A stretch of 64,000 bases of DNA, taken from positions 477,249,392 to 477,313,391 of the forward strand of contig CM042694.1 in the NCBI GenBank assembly GCA_023614405.1, given 5' to 3'. Positions 25,189 to 36,258 of this stretch are shown piece by piece. This stretch comes from Avena insularis. Its lineage: Eukaryota > Streptophyta > Magnoliopsida > Poales > Poaceae. The position numbers and the translations under genes were made by a program. The notes below the pieces were generated by a model, which was not told the origin of the DNA, did no database searches, and was given only the letters and a program-made list of their open reading frames with translations. Within the stretch, counting starts at the first letter, position 1. Every line of letters starts with the position of its first letter.

Positions 25189-25932
25189 CTGTTTTCACCA
25201 AAATAGAATAAGTATCAAATACTTTAACACCACAATATGTGTTTGCAAGATTATAACATTTATAAAACTATACATCAAATATATACCTTTGTCATTGATG
25301 ACCTCTTCGACAATGGGTTCAACCTTCACATTCCTGAGATATGATATGAACATGTTGAAATCCTGTGTTTCCGCATCGCCTCTCATGATGCAAGTCCTGG
25401 CATGTGCCTGGTAGCTAGGTGGCAGCGACCGCAGCAACATGCCTATTGCAGAAGAGTTAGCGAACTAGTTGTCCAGGAAGTATGCAAGCATCATGTACGC
25501 ATCATGTATGCGCTCCAAGTGGTCGTCAAGCGAAGAGTTCTCCTCCCTCTTTATGGAAAAGAAATCTCCCATCAACTCATGCTCCCATATGCGCACTTGT
25601 TCCACGAAATGTGATCTAAGCTGTTCCATAACCGTACGAGGGTCAAGATTACCCACGATTGGCCACATCTCATCAACCATTACGAAGTGCATTATCACTG
25701 ATATGAAGGTGGACATCTGACGATAGTAATAGCGGTCTTCTCGCTGCTCTGGGGTCTCATAGACACTGGGCTGCTCCAAATCCATCTCATCGAGTATATA
25801 GTCGACCACATCATTCTCTCTAATGAGAACATGGAGACGCGCAACCAACATAGAATAGTTTGATCCGTCTAGTTTGATCTTTTCTCCTTCTAACCAATCG
25901 TCAACAGGGAAGGTAGCATCAGGGAGAACCAT
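25189..25932 (-). pseudogene. Gag-like protein of non-autonomous Copia, copy 2 (one stop)
   Basis: The minus-strand frame begins at an ATG at 25,932 and aligns throughout with the copy 1 gag: LDGSN near residue 22, an LDP motif, a DHLERIHDA segment, and LLRSLPPSY. A TAG at 25,463-25,465 interrupts it, and the same frame then continues. Equivalent intron borders lie at 25,286 (donor) and 25,189 (acceptor). The conserved gag in two diverged copies suggests selection on gag while the family was active. Confidence 0.82.
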
Positions 25933-27037
25933 TTTCTACATTTATAATTTCAAAAAGGAATTTAGACTAAGTTTATAATTATATGAGTTAAAAAAATAAC
26001 TCTACTAAAAACTCCTATCCCCAGAAGGTTTCTAGTGATTACACAATCCCTATTCACTACACCGCCCCCGATTGTCACGGCCGGCGATATAGTTGCAAAG
26101 GTGGACGCTGAAACGTCGATCACATCATTCATGCGACTCTTGCTCGATCTTTCGACAATATATGTTCCGAGGCCATGTATACATATGCTAGGCTTGCCAA
26201 CTCAACCTTAGTGTATTCGTTGTGCAACATGGCTTACACCCAGTGGATGCGAATGCCGATATGTCTGACACCCAATCATCACAGTCTGCCTCATATCAGA
26301 GATTTTTCTTGGTGGTGCAAACTAAGAGAGAACACTTATATTGGTATTTTGATTAGGCATTATCTTATTAGGCTACCATCTAGTATCTAATACTAGCACA
26401 CAATAAGATGCAAAAACAATAAACATTGAATGTAAGTGTGATTTGATATGGTCCTTCTCGCTGTGATCTCCATCTCGCGCATTCGAATTCCGGCGCCAGG
26501 GTTCTGGCGCCGTAGGCACTAGGGTACCGGTACCTTCCCGCATGGTAGTCCATCATCTCCATGACCGTTTACTACTACTTAGCAACTTAAAGTAAACTAC
26601 TTTACCTTTGCCACAACCATATCACATAAAAACACCCCCCTACAAAACAAAGTTAGACCGCCTCTGCTTTATCTTTGCATGTTTTACATGGCTGATAGGG
26701 CTTTCGCACAAGAACCGTTCTTACCTATGAACTTCCACCACAATGCTGATCAAGTAGTTGTCTATACTACAACCCTTTCGGGGCCCTCTGTTGCAAATGG
26801 CATACCAACTAATGCGAGAGAGACATACACCCCCCAAAGACACTTTATACGATACAAGTTGTATGTCAAGTGTGGACCAGTCTCGCAAATGAACGTGTAA
26901 AGTCGGTTGGGGCCGCTTCATCAAGCATTACTGTGGTATACATAAGTACATGTGGGAGGGTAACAACTAAAAGATCAACGCCCACACGCGGCATCTCTTG
27001 TGTTCTACCCGTACTAGAAATACTATGCATAGATCTA

Positions 27038-27049
27038 GCTCTGATACCA
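27038..27049 (-). other. Primer binding site of copy 2 (tRNA-iMet)
   Basis: TGGTATCAGAGC on the minus strand, one base from the LTR border at 27,051. It is identical to the site of copy 1. Confidence 0.93.
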
Positions 27050-27050
27050 C

Positions 27051-28817
27051 TCTAGGGGTTTGCGCATGAAAACAATAAATTTTCCTACGCCAATAAACCT
27101 AATCCCAGGACCTATCTATTAGTAATGCAGTAACGGGAGAGGCTTTTCGTGAACTTACCCTTGAAGATCAAAAAGCATTGTCAACGCTCGGGAGAGCGTG
27201 GTTGATGTAGATGAACTGAAGCCAACCTCAAGGGCTTGTTGAAGTCCCAGCAGCTCCTGCAATCCAATGACTCCTAGTGCCCCAAGTGTTGCCCCTCGCA
27301 GGGAGTTACACACATCCGGTGCCTGATGATGACTCCTGCTCCTCCGATCCAGTAGTAGTTGCGGAAGTAGATCTCCTGGATCTGAATCCCGCAGCGTGAC
27401 GTCGCTCCACGGTGAAGAAGACTCCTGCTCACACGATCTAGACTTGGGACCATGGTCATGGGAGAGATAGAGAGAATCAACTAGAGGTCTCCCTAAAAGA
27501 GAGGGAACCTTTTATTGATTATTGTGTATTTAATTTGTCAAAATACCTCTCTTTATATATGGGAAAAACCACCCCATAGCTAACTAGCTTAGCCATGTGG
27601 GACTAAACAAGGGAGAGGGGAGAGGGGGGGGTTGGCCGTCTAGCCAAGGACCTTGTGGGCCCCACGCAGGGTGCCCAAGGCCCAGTCGGCCACCCCCTTT
27701 CTCTCCTCCCTTTGTTCTTTCCACTCATGGGCCCTTTTCTCTCTGGATTTGGCCCAATTAGGTATTTGACCCTTTTAATTATTTTTATTTTATTGAAGAA
27801 ATATAATTGATTGAATAAATCAACATTCAACATTCACTTACATATTATTCAATCCCCATTGATGTGGAACTCATTCCCTCTCATTTTGGACATCCTCCAG
27901 ACTTACCGAAACCCTTCTGGTTTTCTCTCTTCTCTTTTCTTCGGTCATTTTGCCAATCCTAAAACACTCTCTGAGCATCATCAAGCCCTTAAGCGTGATA
28001 CCCCACGGTTCGGGAACACTCTAGACATGGTCGAGACCCTCCCGCACCAATGATCAAGAGATGGACCTGGATGGCCATGTGACCCCTGTTCATTCCACGA
28101 AATCTTTTGTTGTTTGAACCATGAACATCCCGTCATATTCCTTTTGACTATTGATACTTGCATTGTCTGAGATCTGATAAATGCCATCACCATGTCGTGT
28201 TCAATCTCGTTACCAACAAATGCTACTTGACTCAATCCGACAAGTGATATCCCTATGATCAAATCACACGCTGCGCAGCTATTGGATACAACTTCTCCGA
28301 GTGGGCCCTCGAGTATCTATTCCGTCACGCGGATGGACAAATCCCGCTCTTTAGGAACATTGCCTCAACTGTTCCTACGAATACCTGAAGACACCTTTAT
28401 GATCACTGTGTCACCGAGTGATGTTTGATGCTATCAAAACCCTCGGGTAACAGTGATTGATATGGCCTCATGATGTAAGAAATAGTAACACTAAGTCTAT
28501 TCTAATCATCGTAACTTGAACTTTGTGACATTATCGTGTCATGATGCTTAGGTTGGGTATAACTCATCATCTCATTTTCACAATGAGGTGACTCCATTGT
28601 CAACTGGCATAAATGCCACATGATCAGGAAACCTTGATCATCTGTTGACCAATGAAGCAATGACTAGAGTTTCACCGGCAACTCTTGGTTGTTTATATAT
28701 CACACGTGTATTGAAGTTTCCTATCAATACAATTATAACATGATATAAAACTTAATCATAAACTTTATGAAATATGATAATAATCCATATTACTATTTGT
28801 CTCTAGGGCATATTTCC
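27051..28817 (-). mobile_element. 5' LTR of gag-only Copia copy 2
   Basis: About 1,767 bp. The internal end has lost the canonical CA (plus strand reads TC instead of TG at 27,051), and the outer end stops at ggcatatttcc, four bases short of a full terminus. Both changes make this LTR unsuitable for integration. Confidence 0.88.
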
Positions 28818-31535
28818 TGTCAACGCCTCTCAGGCTGATAAAAATGTTTATCAGCAGAAGGACGATGATAACTCCTGTGTCGAGAGTGGCATGCTCTATG
28901 CCATGGAGGCTGGCTTGTAGAAGCGCCTTGAGAACAAGAGCGCCTTTGAGATCACTACCGATCTCAAGGCCATCTTTGCGCCTCGGGCTAGGTCTGAGAG
29001 GTATGAGGTTTCAAACATCTTCTTCTCTGCCATGATGGAAGAGCACAACAACTTGAGCGAGCATGTGGTCAAAATGTCTAGCTATGTTCAATACCTGAAC
29101 AATCTTGATTGCAAAATCAATGATGAGCTTGTGGTTGATAGGGTGTTGTAATCTCCGCCCCCTAGCTACAATAGTTTTGTGCTGAACTATAACATGCAGG
29201 GTATGGACAAAACCCTATCTGAGTTGTTTGCCATGCTCAAGCGTGCCGAGGTGGAAATCAAAAAGGAGCACAATGTCTTGATGGTCAATAGGACTATTGA
29301 CTTCAATAAATCCACCAAAAAAGGCAAGGGAAAGAGGGGCAAACCCAAGAAAGACGGCAAACCTGTTGCTGCTTCCTATAGGGCACCCAGGGTCAAGCCC
29401 GGCGCCACGTGATTCTACTTCAAGGGTGAGGGTCACTAGAAGCGCAACTTCTCTAAGTATCTAGATGATAAGAAGGCTGGCAAGATTGTTGCAAAAGAGA
29501 AAGGTATAAATGATATACACGTTATTGACGTTTTCCTTACTAGTGCCAGGAGAAACACCTAGGTATTTGATACTGGTTCTATTGCTCATATATGTAACTC
29601 TCAACAGGAGTTGTAGAATAAGCGGCGCCTAGTGAAGGACGAGGTGACGATGCATGTCGGCAATGACAACATAGTTGAAGTCCTTAATGTCGACACTCTC
29701 CCTCCGTGTCTCCCTTTGGAATAAGTTTTAAATTTGATTAATTATTACTATGTACCGACCTTAAGCATGAATATTGTTAGTGGGTCTTTCTTGATGCAAG
29801 ACCGTTATTCATTTAAATCAGAGACATATGGTTGTTCTATTTATATGAATAATGTGTTTTATGCTAATGCACGACAAAGTAAAGGTTTATTCTTATTGAA
29901 TCTTGATTGTGATGATACACACATCCATATCATAGATGGCAAGTGATACAACAATGGTGATGATAATTCCATGTATATGTGGCATTGTCTTCTAGGTCAT
30001 ATAGGTGTAAAACGCATGAAGAAACTCCATTCTGCTAGACTTCTGGAGTCGTTAGGTTTTGAATCTCTCGATACATGCAAACCATGACTCATGGTAAAAA
30101 TGGCCAAGATGACGTTCAACTGTATGATAGAATGGGCTACAGACCTATTGGGAGCTATACATTCAAATGTATGTGGACCAATGAGGGTCTCCACATGCAA
30201 TGGTTATCGTTACTTTGTCACCTTGACTAACGATTTGAGTAGATACGGGTATATATACTTAATGAAGCACAAGTCTGATACCTTCGAAAAGTTCAAAGAA
30301 TTTCAGAGTGAAGTTGAGAATCAAGTCAGCAAGAAAATCAATCACCTTCATACTGATTAAGGGGGCGAGTATTTGAGTCATGAGTTTGGCACATATCGAA
30401 GGCTTGTGGCATTGTACCACAACTTATGCCGGCTGGAACACCACAATGTAATGGTGTCTCCGAGCAATGTGATCGCACTCTGTTGAATAGTGTATGGTCT
30501 ATGATGTCTCTTACCTACTTACCTGTATCATTCTGGGGATATGCACTAGAGACTGCTGCATTCATTTTAAATAGGACACCATCCAAAGCCGTGAAGACAA
30601 CGCCGTATGAGATATGGCATGGCAGGAGGCCAAAGTTGTATTTTCTGAAGGTTTGGGGATGTGAAGCTTACGTTAAGAAACTACAACCTGGCAACCTCGA
30701 ACCAAAAGTGGAAAACTACATCTTAGTAGGATATCCAGAGGAGACACCTTCTACAACCAAACTTTGACCCTGATCTTCAAATACCTAGTGTCGCAATGGA
30801 AGCAGTTCCGAAATGACCCTCATTCATTGAAGTGGGAGAAAATGATTATGATCATGAACCTCATGAGGAAATAGCTATTGAACCCCACAGGTCGACAAGA
30901 AAACGTGCTACCCCTAAGTGGTATAGTTATCTTGTGAACATGGTCATGTTAGTTGAACATGATGAACCTGCAACCTACACAGAAGCAATGGAAGGCCCTG
31001 AACCCAAGAAATGGTGAGAAGCCATGGAATCTGAAATGAATTCCATGTATGACAACCAGGTATGGACCTTGGTAGATATTCCCAAAGGCCGTAACGTTGT
31101 CAAGAATAAATGGATCTTCAAGAAGAAGATAGACACTGATGGAAACGTCACTATCTACAAAGATCGACTTGTCGCAAAAGGTTTCCAACAAATTCAAGGT
31201 ATTGACTATGAAGAGACATTCTCTCCGGTAGCAAAGTTGAAGTCTATTTGGATTCTACTAGCAGTTGTAGCACATTTTGATTACAAAATACGGCAGATGG
31301 AAGTGAAGACCACCTTCCTAAATGGCAACATTGAGGAAGAGTTGTATATGATGAAACCTGAGGGGTTTGTCAATCCAGAGGATAATGGTAAAGTATGCAA
31401 GCTTTAGAGGTCCATTTATGGACTAAAGCAAGCATCTCGAAGCTGGAATCTTCAATTTGATGAGGTCATCAAAGGTTTTGGATTTGTCCAAAACGAAGAA
31501 GAAGCCTGCATATATAAGAAAGTGAATGAGAAGTT
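28818..31535 (+). pseudogene. Backbone Copia gag-protease-integrase-RT (segment 3)
   Basis: Degenerate polyprotein in the expected domain order. Gag occupies about 28,820-29,410, with TAG and TAA stops. The zinc knuckle region (29,405-29,450) has lost its cysteines: a stop and phenylalanines stand where CX2CX4HX4C is expected. A protease motif FDTGSIAHICNS lies near 29,567. Pre-integrase and integrase core follow at about 29,975-30,480; the first catalytic Asp is Asn (HSNVCGP), while the second Asp is kept before a stop (HTD then TAA). RT begins near 31,024 with AMESEMNSM and shows the YGLKQASR motif near 31,418. The segment ends at 31,535 before YVDD. Confidence 0.88.
31531..31535. repeat. 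Target site duplication AAGTT (partner 34,201-34,205)
   Basis: The RT frame reads through from ...VNEKL to SVAFLVLYVDD when 31,536-34,205 is removed, and aagtt (or gaagtt) stands at both borders. This marks the limits of an inserted segment. Confidence 0.75.
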
Positions 31536-31541
31536 GGTGGC

Positions 31542-32909
31542 TGATGGTGATGTCTATGCATACTTCTATTCTTGTAGATAGTGTTGGGCCTCCAAGTGCA
31601 GAGGTTTGTAGAACAATAGCAAGTTTCCCTTAAATGGACCACCGAAGGTTTATCGAACTCAGGGAGGAAGTGGTCAAAGTTATCCCTCTCAAGCAACCCT
31701 GCAATCAAGATACAAGAAGTCTCTTGTGTCCCTAACACACCCAATACACTTGTCAGGTGTATAGGTGCACTAGTTCGGCGAAGAGATAGTGAAATACAAG
31801 TAATATGGATGATTATAAGTGGTAATTACAATCTAAAATAAGAGTGGCAGCAAGCAAACATGTATCAAAACTGATTGTAAATGGTGTTTCAATGCTTAGA
31901 AACAAGGCCTAGGGATCATACTTTCACTAGTGGACACTCTCATATAAATATCTTCTCTTCATGATGCTACTCTGAACTACTCTCTGGTTGGACGATGTAG
32001 GGCTATAACAACACACCTTAAAGTTCGCATTCCCCATATAGATAACCCCTCACTATCACCTTGAGCGCTAGATGGTTCCAACAAATACCACAATCTCATA
32101 GAGACATCCAACTCAAATTATACTCATGATAAGTATTTATGTAACCTTAGCCAAAGTGCCACACGGTGTGCACAATGTCAACTTCACACACGTGGGGATA
32201 AGCAGAGATTAATTAAAGCACTTGAGTAGCAGAATAGATCCTAGATTACAAAGCTCATCATCTCAATAAGATCACGCATAGAGAGAGATGAGCACATAGC
32301 TACTTGTAGAGCCCTTAGCCTCGAGAGAGAAATACTCCCTCCTCATCATGGGAGTCAGCAACAGCGATGGAGATGGCGGTGGAGTCGATGGACATGGATC
32401 CGGGGGCACTTCCCCGTCCTAGCAGGGTGCCAGAATAGAGACTTCTGTCCCCCGAATCTCCTCTTCGGTGGCGGCGGTGCCGCGGAACTTTTCATGGAAT
32501 TGTGATCTGGTGCCTAGGGTTTTCGTCCTGGGGGAATATATAGGCGAAGAGGCAATGCCACTGGTGGGCTAGGGTGGCCACACCACCTGGTGGCGTGGCC
32601 AGGGGTGACCCGCGCCACCCTAGGGTGTGCCTGCCCCTGGCTCCCCTCTGTCTCCCCTTTGGACTCCATTTCGTGTCGGGAAAAATAGGAACTTCAGCTT
32701 TTGTTTCGTCCAATTCCGATAATATTTCTTTTCTAGATTTTTTGAAACCAAAAATAGCAGAAAATAGGCAACTGCCACTGTGGCATCTTGTCAATAGGTT
32801 AGTTCTAGAAAGTGTATAAAAATGCCTCAAAGTGTAGACAAAACATAAGATAGCTGATACAAAACAAGCATGAAGCATAAAAAATTATAGATACGTTTAC
32901 AACGTATCA
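31542..32909 (-). mobile_element. Solo Gypsy LTR (TGATAC...CATCA type)
   Basis: Read on the minus strand it starts TGATACGTTGTAAACG and ends caccatca, 1,368 bp. The ends and the layout (a GGACGAAAACCCTAG block after a GC-rich stretch) resemble the LTRs at 39,485 and 46,521 but at clearly lower similarity, so it is a related family. No primer site, tract or coding sequence adjoins, so it is a solo LTR left by recombination between two LTRs. The flanks gtggc and gatggc may be a target duplication with a one-base insertion. Confidence 0.8.
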
Positions 32910-34200
32910 GATGGCTCCAAAAATAGCCATCTTCCACCGCATTTAAACATTGTTTTTAGTCAAGCAATCGACAAGAAACTCTCAATCCTTGCAACTAATT
33001 ACTAATAATTGCAAAGATATGCAAACCATTGCTTTGAATTGTGTTGTGCAGGAAATCACGCTTTTTAATGCGAAATCTGGAGTCATAATGAAGGTTTTTG
33101 AGGAAGTCCACACGACCAAGTAATTGTGGAGTTAATTCCAGGCGACAGCAGCCATAACGACCACTAGTACGGGTAGGGCCCGCCCATACCGTCCGCCCGT
33201 ACCATGTGGCGGTGGCTCCATCTCGTCAAATCCTACAACTTTTGTGAAGACGTATATATATTTTGAGGTCTCAGCCGCCGCATAGAAGGCCCCCATTCTC
33301 ATACTGCATCACAACACACCCCAAGGAGATCCACACCATTGTTCATCCCTTCCATCTTCCATCCCCTCCATTAGCCTTAGCCATTACTTTGTACTTGAGA
33401 TCTCCTTGTGATTCGGCAACCATTGTAAGAATATTTGATTTCAGTCTAAGTATTTTGCACAATGTTTTGCATCCTTGATCTTATTGCTATGAGTGAGTAG
33501 TCCTCACAGGCTGCGGGTTGGGGAGAAACCTCACAGTGATTATGTGAGTCTAATCTATGGGAGCATTGTGTATTGTTTGAAATAGAGATTTGTATCTTTT
33601 ATTTCTTTGTCTCTTGTCTCGATCTGTGGACTTGTAGGTACCTAAGATCCCATAGATTAATAAATTCTTGAGGTGAGATACTTGGCTAGAGGCTATCTCA
33701 TAGGAACCCCAGTGACAGAAAGGGTAGTACGGTCTTCAGTTAGGGACCCACTTTGGATCACAACAACATCAACACTTAATGCTTTGATCTGTGTTTTACA
33801 CTTAATAATATTTTGTATCTCATTGCTTCGTGGTGCACTTGGTTGGATTAAAAGACTATTGCTATGCCCGCTGCATCACGGGGGATCTAGTATATTAGGT
33901 CGTGTTTCCAACAAAAGATTATCCCTATTAAAACTTTACACATGATTATGGTTATTATTATCTTTTATCCCATATGATGTGCAGCTACAGGTGGATCTTC
34001 AACCCTGGCCTATCTCCATCCATTGATTCAACCCATTATGAAAGTAAACTAGATTGGTCTGGTAAACGAAGGTAAAACAAAGAAACAAAGTCTTGTAGAC
34101 CCGTCCTTTTTACTTACTTTTAGCACTGCTTTCCAAGGTTCGATTAAACCTAGGTCTTCTAGGTAAATGGCTATTATACTACATCCGTGAATCCTGATCG
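32910..34200. mobile_element. Unclassified inserted segment
   Basis: About 1.29 kb that, with six bases at 31,536-31,541, forms the host of the solo LTR and itself sits inside the Copia RT between AAGTT duplications. It has LTR-like features (a GC-rich stretch near 33,170-33,210, a ctgcgggttggggagaaacc block, AT-rich end) but no recognisable TG...CA ends or terminal inverted repeats. No coding frame longer than 90 codons. I cannot assign it to a superfamily. Confidence 0.5.
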
Positions 34201-34745
34201 AAGTTATCAGTGGCATTCCTGGTACTATATGTGGACGACATATTGTTAATAGGGAATGACGTGAATCTTCTAAAAACATGAAAGATTATTTAAAAAGTAA
34301 ATTCTCTATAAAGGACATGGGTGAAGCAGCCTACATATTAGGCATTAAGATCTATAGAGATAGATCGAAGCGTCTGTTGGCTATTGGTCAAAACACTTAC
34401 CTAGAAAAGATTCTAATACTTTTCAAGATGGATCAGGGAAAGCAAGATTCATTGCCAATCTTAAAAGGTAACAAGTTGAGTGTGACTCAATGCCCAGTAA
34501 CAGATTATGATAGGGAAGCAATGAGAGACATTCCTTATGCCTCGACCATTGGCTCCATCATGTATGCCATGCTGAGTACTAGAACAGATGTAGCCTTGGC
34601 TCTTAGCTTGAAGATCCATTTCCAAAGCAACCCTAGGTCGATTCATTGGAATGGAGTGAAAAATATCCTCAAGTATCTGAAAAGAACTAAGGATATGCTT
34701 TTATTCTATGGAGGACATGATGAAGAGCTTTCCGTAACACGTTAC
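34201..34745 (+). pseudogene. Backbone Copia RT catalytic part and RNase H start (segment 4)
   Basis: The YVDD catalytic box is intact at 34,228-34,239 within AFLVLYVDDILLIGND. A frameshift follows near 34,262, after which a clean frame runs 34,278-34,745 through the RT thumb region (GSIMYAMLSTRTD near 34,552) to the start of RNase H. The frame is broken at 34,745 by the Athila-like element and resumes at 52,542. Confidence 0.88.
34741..34745. repeat. Target site duplication GTTAC (partner 52,537-52,541)
   Basis: Perfect 5 bp match on both sides of the Athila-like element. On removing the element with one copy, the Copia RNase H frame continues from ...VTRY into ADASFDTD. Confidence 0.92.
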
Positions 34746-36150
34746 TGATGAGTGCATATTTGCATCATGTTTTATATTATTATTTTGCATTGTAGTGTAG
34801 GATCTTGGTATTTATAGCGCTCGCGTGCACATTTTATGTCTGTTTTCACCAGGATCAGGATAGATGATGGATATAATGGACACAATTCCTGAAGCAGTTG
34901 CACTATGGAGAAGAGGCGTAAAAACAACATAAATCGCTTATTTCGAAAATTTTAATAATACCATAAGAAAACTAGAAGCGAACAGGGGAGACAGAGGGCA
35001 CAACGACCAACTATACGGGCGGAGCAATTTTTCCCACCGTATAGCTCCGGCCGTATAGCTGGCGCCGCCTCTGCCTCGTAAAATAGTTTCACCCCGTGCA
35101 ATTGGTTCGGAGAGATGACATACAGAAGACACAAAAATTGCAGAAACCTCACCTCCGGAAGGCATCTGGACGGGGAACTCATCCACAAGGGATCCATCTT
35201 CACCCTGCGCATATCCGGGAGGCTAAGGCATTGATCTTCATCATCCACCACTTCATCACCACCATCTCCATCCATCCCATCTACATCTTGTCTAGATCTT
35301 GTTGTAATTCATATACTCGTTGTGGATTTATACAAGTACTATTCTCCTATGATTGTTTCCATTACCATTGCTATGATGTTGATTGCCTCCATGTCTGAGT
35401 AGATCTCTAGTTCTTGGGGAGATGGAGAAACCCTAGCATACAACTAAGATGAGGTAGAGATTATTATATCATACATCATTATGTGTATGTGTTAATTGTC
35501 TTCATCTTGATATTGGGAGTTGTGCACCTCCTCAATATTTGCCTCCTATGGGGACTTGATGAAGGGGATTACTTGTTGGTAGACGGAGGGATGATAGCAC
35601 TTACTGTGACTATAAAGTCGCTGTCATTCCTTACGTACTAACTTGGGGAATCAAGGAGAACTCACAAAGCCATGTCCATGCCATGGGAGAAATAAGTTAA
35701 TAGCACAGTAACACGATGGTTGTCGGTTATTGTCTGCTGTGGTTATGAGGATGATGTGTGCAGCGGTTGCTGGCTATTCGTCCATATATGGAGCTCCTCC
35801 CACATACATACACATTATGAGAATATTCGTTATAATACTCTCTATTACTTAGTCTAAATTGCTAGCGGTGGATCCACTAATCCCTGAGAACGCCTTTTTC
35901 CCTGTTGTAGTTCCAAAGTTCTATTACACACGCGATTCTTACTTTCTGCATTAAGTTTGCTTAACTTTAATTACCTTGTTCAACCAAAACCCAAAAACAA
36001 CTTCACTTTCCTTGCACCTTAAGTTATTTATTAAGTACTCCGTTTAGTTATAGTTGAAAGCATTTTTATTCTTTTGCCTACTACTCCCTATGGGATCGAT
36101 ATCTTTATTTCAAAACTAGCAACAAACGATCTGTGCACTTGCAGTCATCA
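34746..36150 (+). mobile_element. 5' LTR of the Athila-like element
   Basis: Starts TGATGAGTGCATATTTGC and ends gcagtcatca. It is closely similar to 51,128-52,536. It contains one palindromic ACTATACGGGCGGAG unit near 35,004-35,068. Its 3' half is homologous to the 3' half of the LTR at 5,651-7,335, while its 5' half is not. Confidence 0.93.
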
Positions 36151-36160
36151 AGCTATTTTC

Positions 36161-36178
36161 TAGCGCTGTTGTCGGGGA
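36161..36178 (+). other. Degenerate primer binding site (tRNA-Asp type)
   Basis: The site tagcgctgttgtcgggga differs from the usual TGGCGCCGTTGCCGGGGA by four changes, all at positions where C-to-T or G-to-A decay of methylated cytosines would act. A spacer of ten bases separates it from the LTR, which is normal for this group. Confidence 0.8.
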
Positions 36179-36258
36179 GCTTAGCGCTATAAGTCACTTT
36201 AATTTTAGTTATTTACTTTCGTTGTACTAATTTTTACTTGAGTTGCAGGACCACAACA

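Larger units (their letters stand above)
20639..28817 (-). mobile_element. Complete non-autonomous gag-only Copia element, copy 2
   Basis: An element of about 8.18 kb, same family as copy 1 but inverted: LTRs 20,639-22,399 and 27,051-28,817, primer site 27,038-27,049, gag on the minus strand at 25,189-25,932, polypurine tract at 22,400-22,414. It interrupts the gag of the backbone Copia. The outer end at 28,817 lacks the last four LTR bases and the target duplication: the left flank is cagcc, while the right flank begins at tgtcaacgcc. A deletion of about 12 bp explains this. No pol domain is present. Confidence 0.9.

Noticed and set aside
10260..28830. Composite transposon formed by the two inverted Copia copies
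   Set aside because: Each copy has its own integration flanks in different host sequences (solo LTR and Copia gag), so they inserted independently.
31582..32909. LTR border at tgttgggcctcc instead of 31,542
   Set aside because: A TG occurs there and gatag/gatgg flanks look like a duplication, but the 40 bp to the left (tagaatagaagtatgc on the other strand) fit the end of related Gypsy LTRs, which end in catca.
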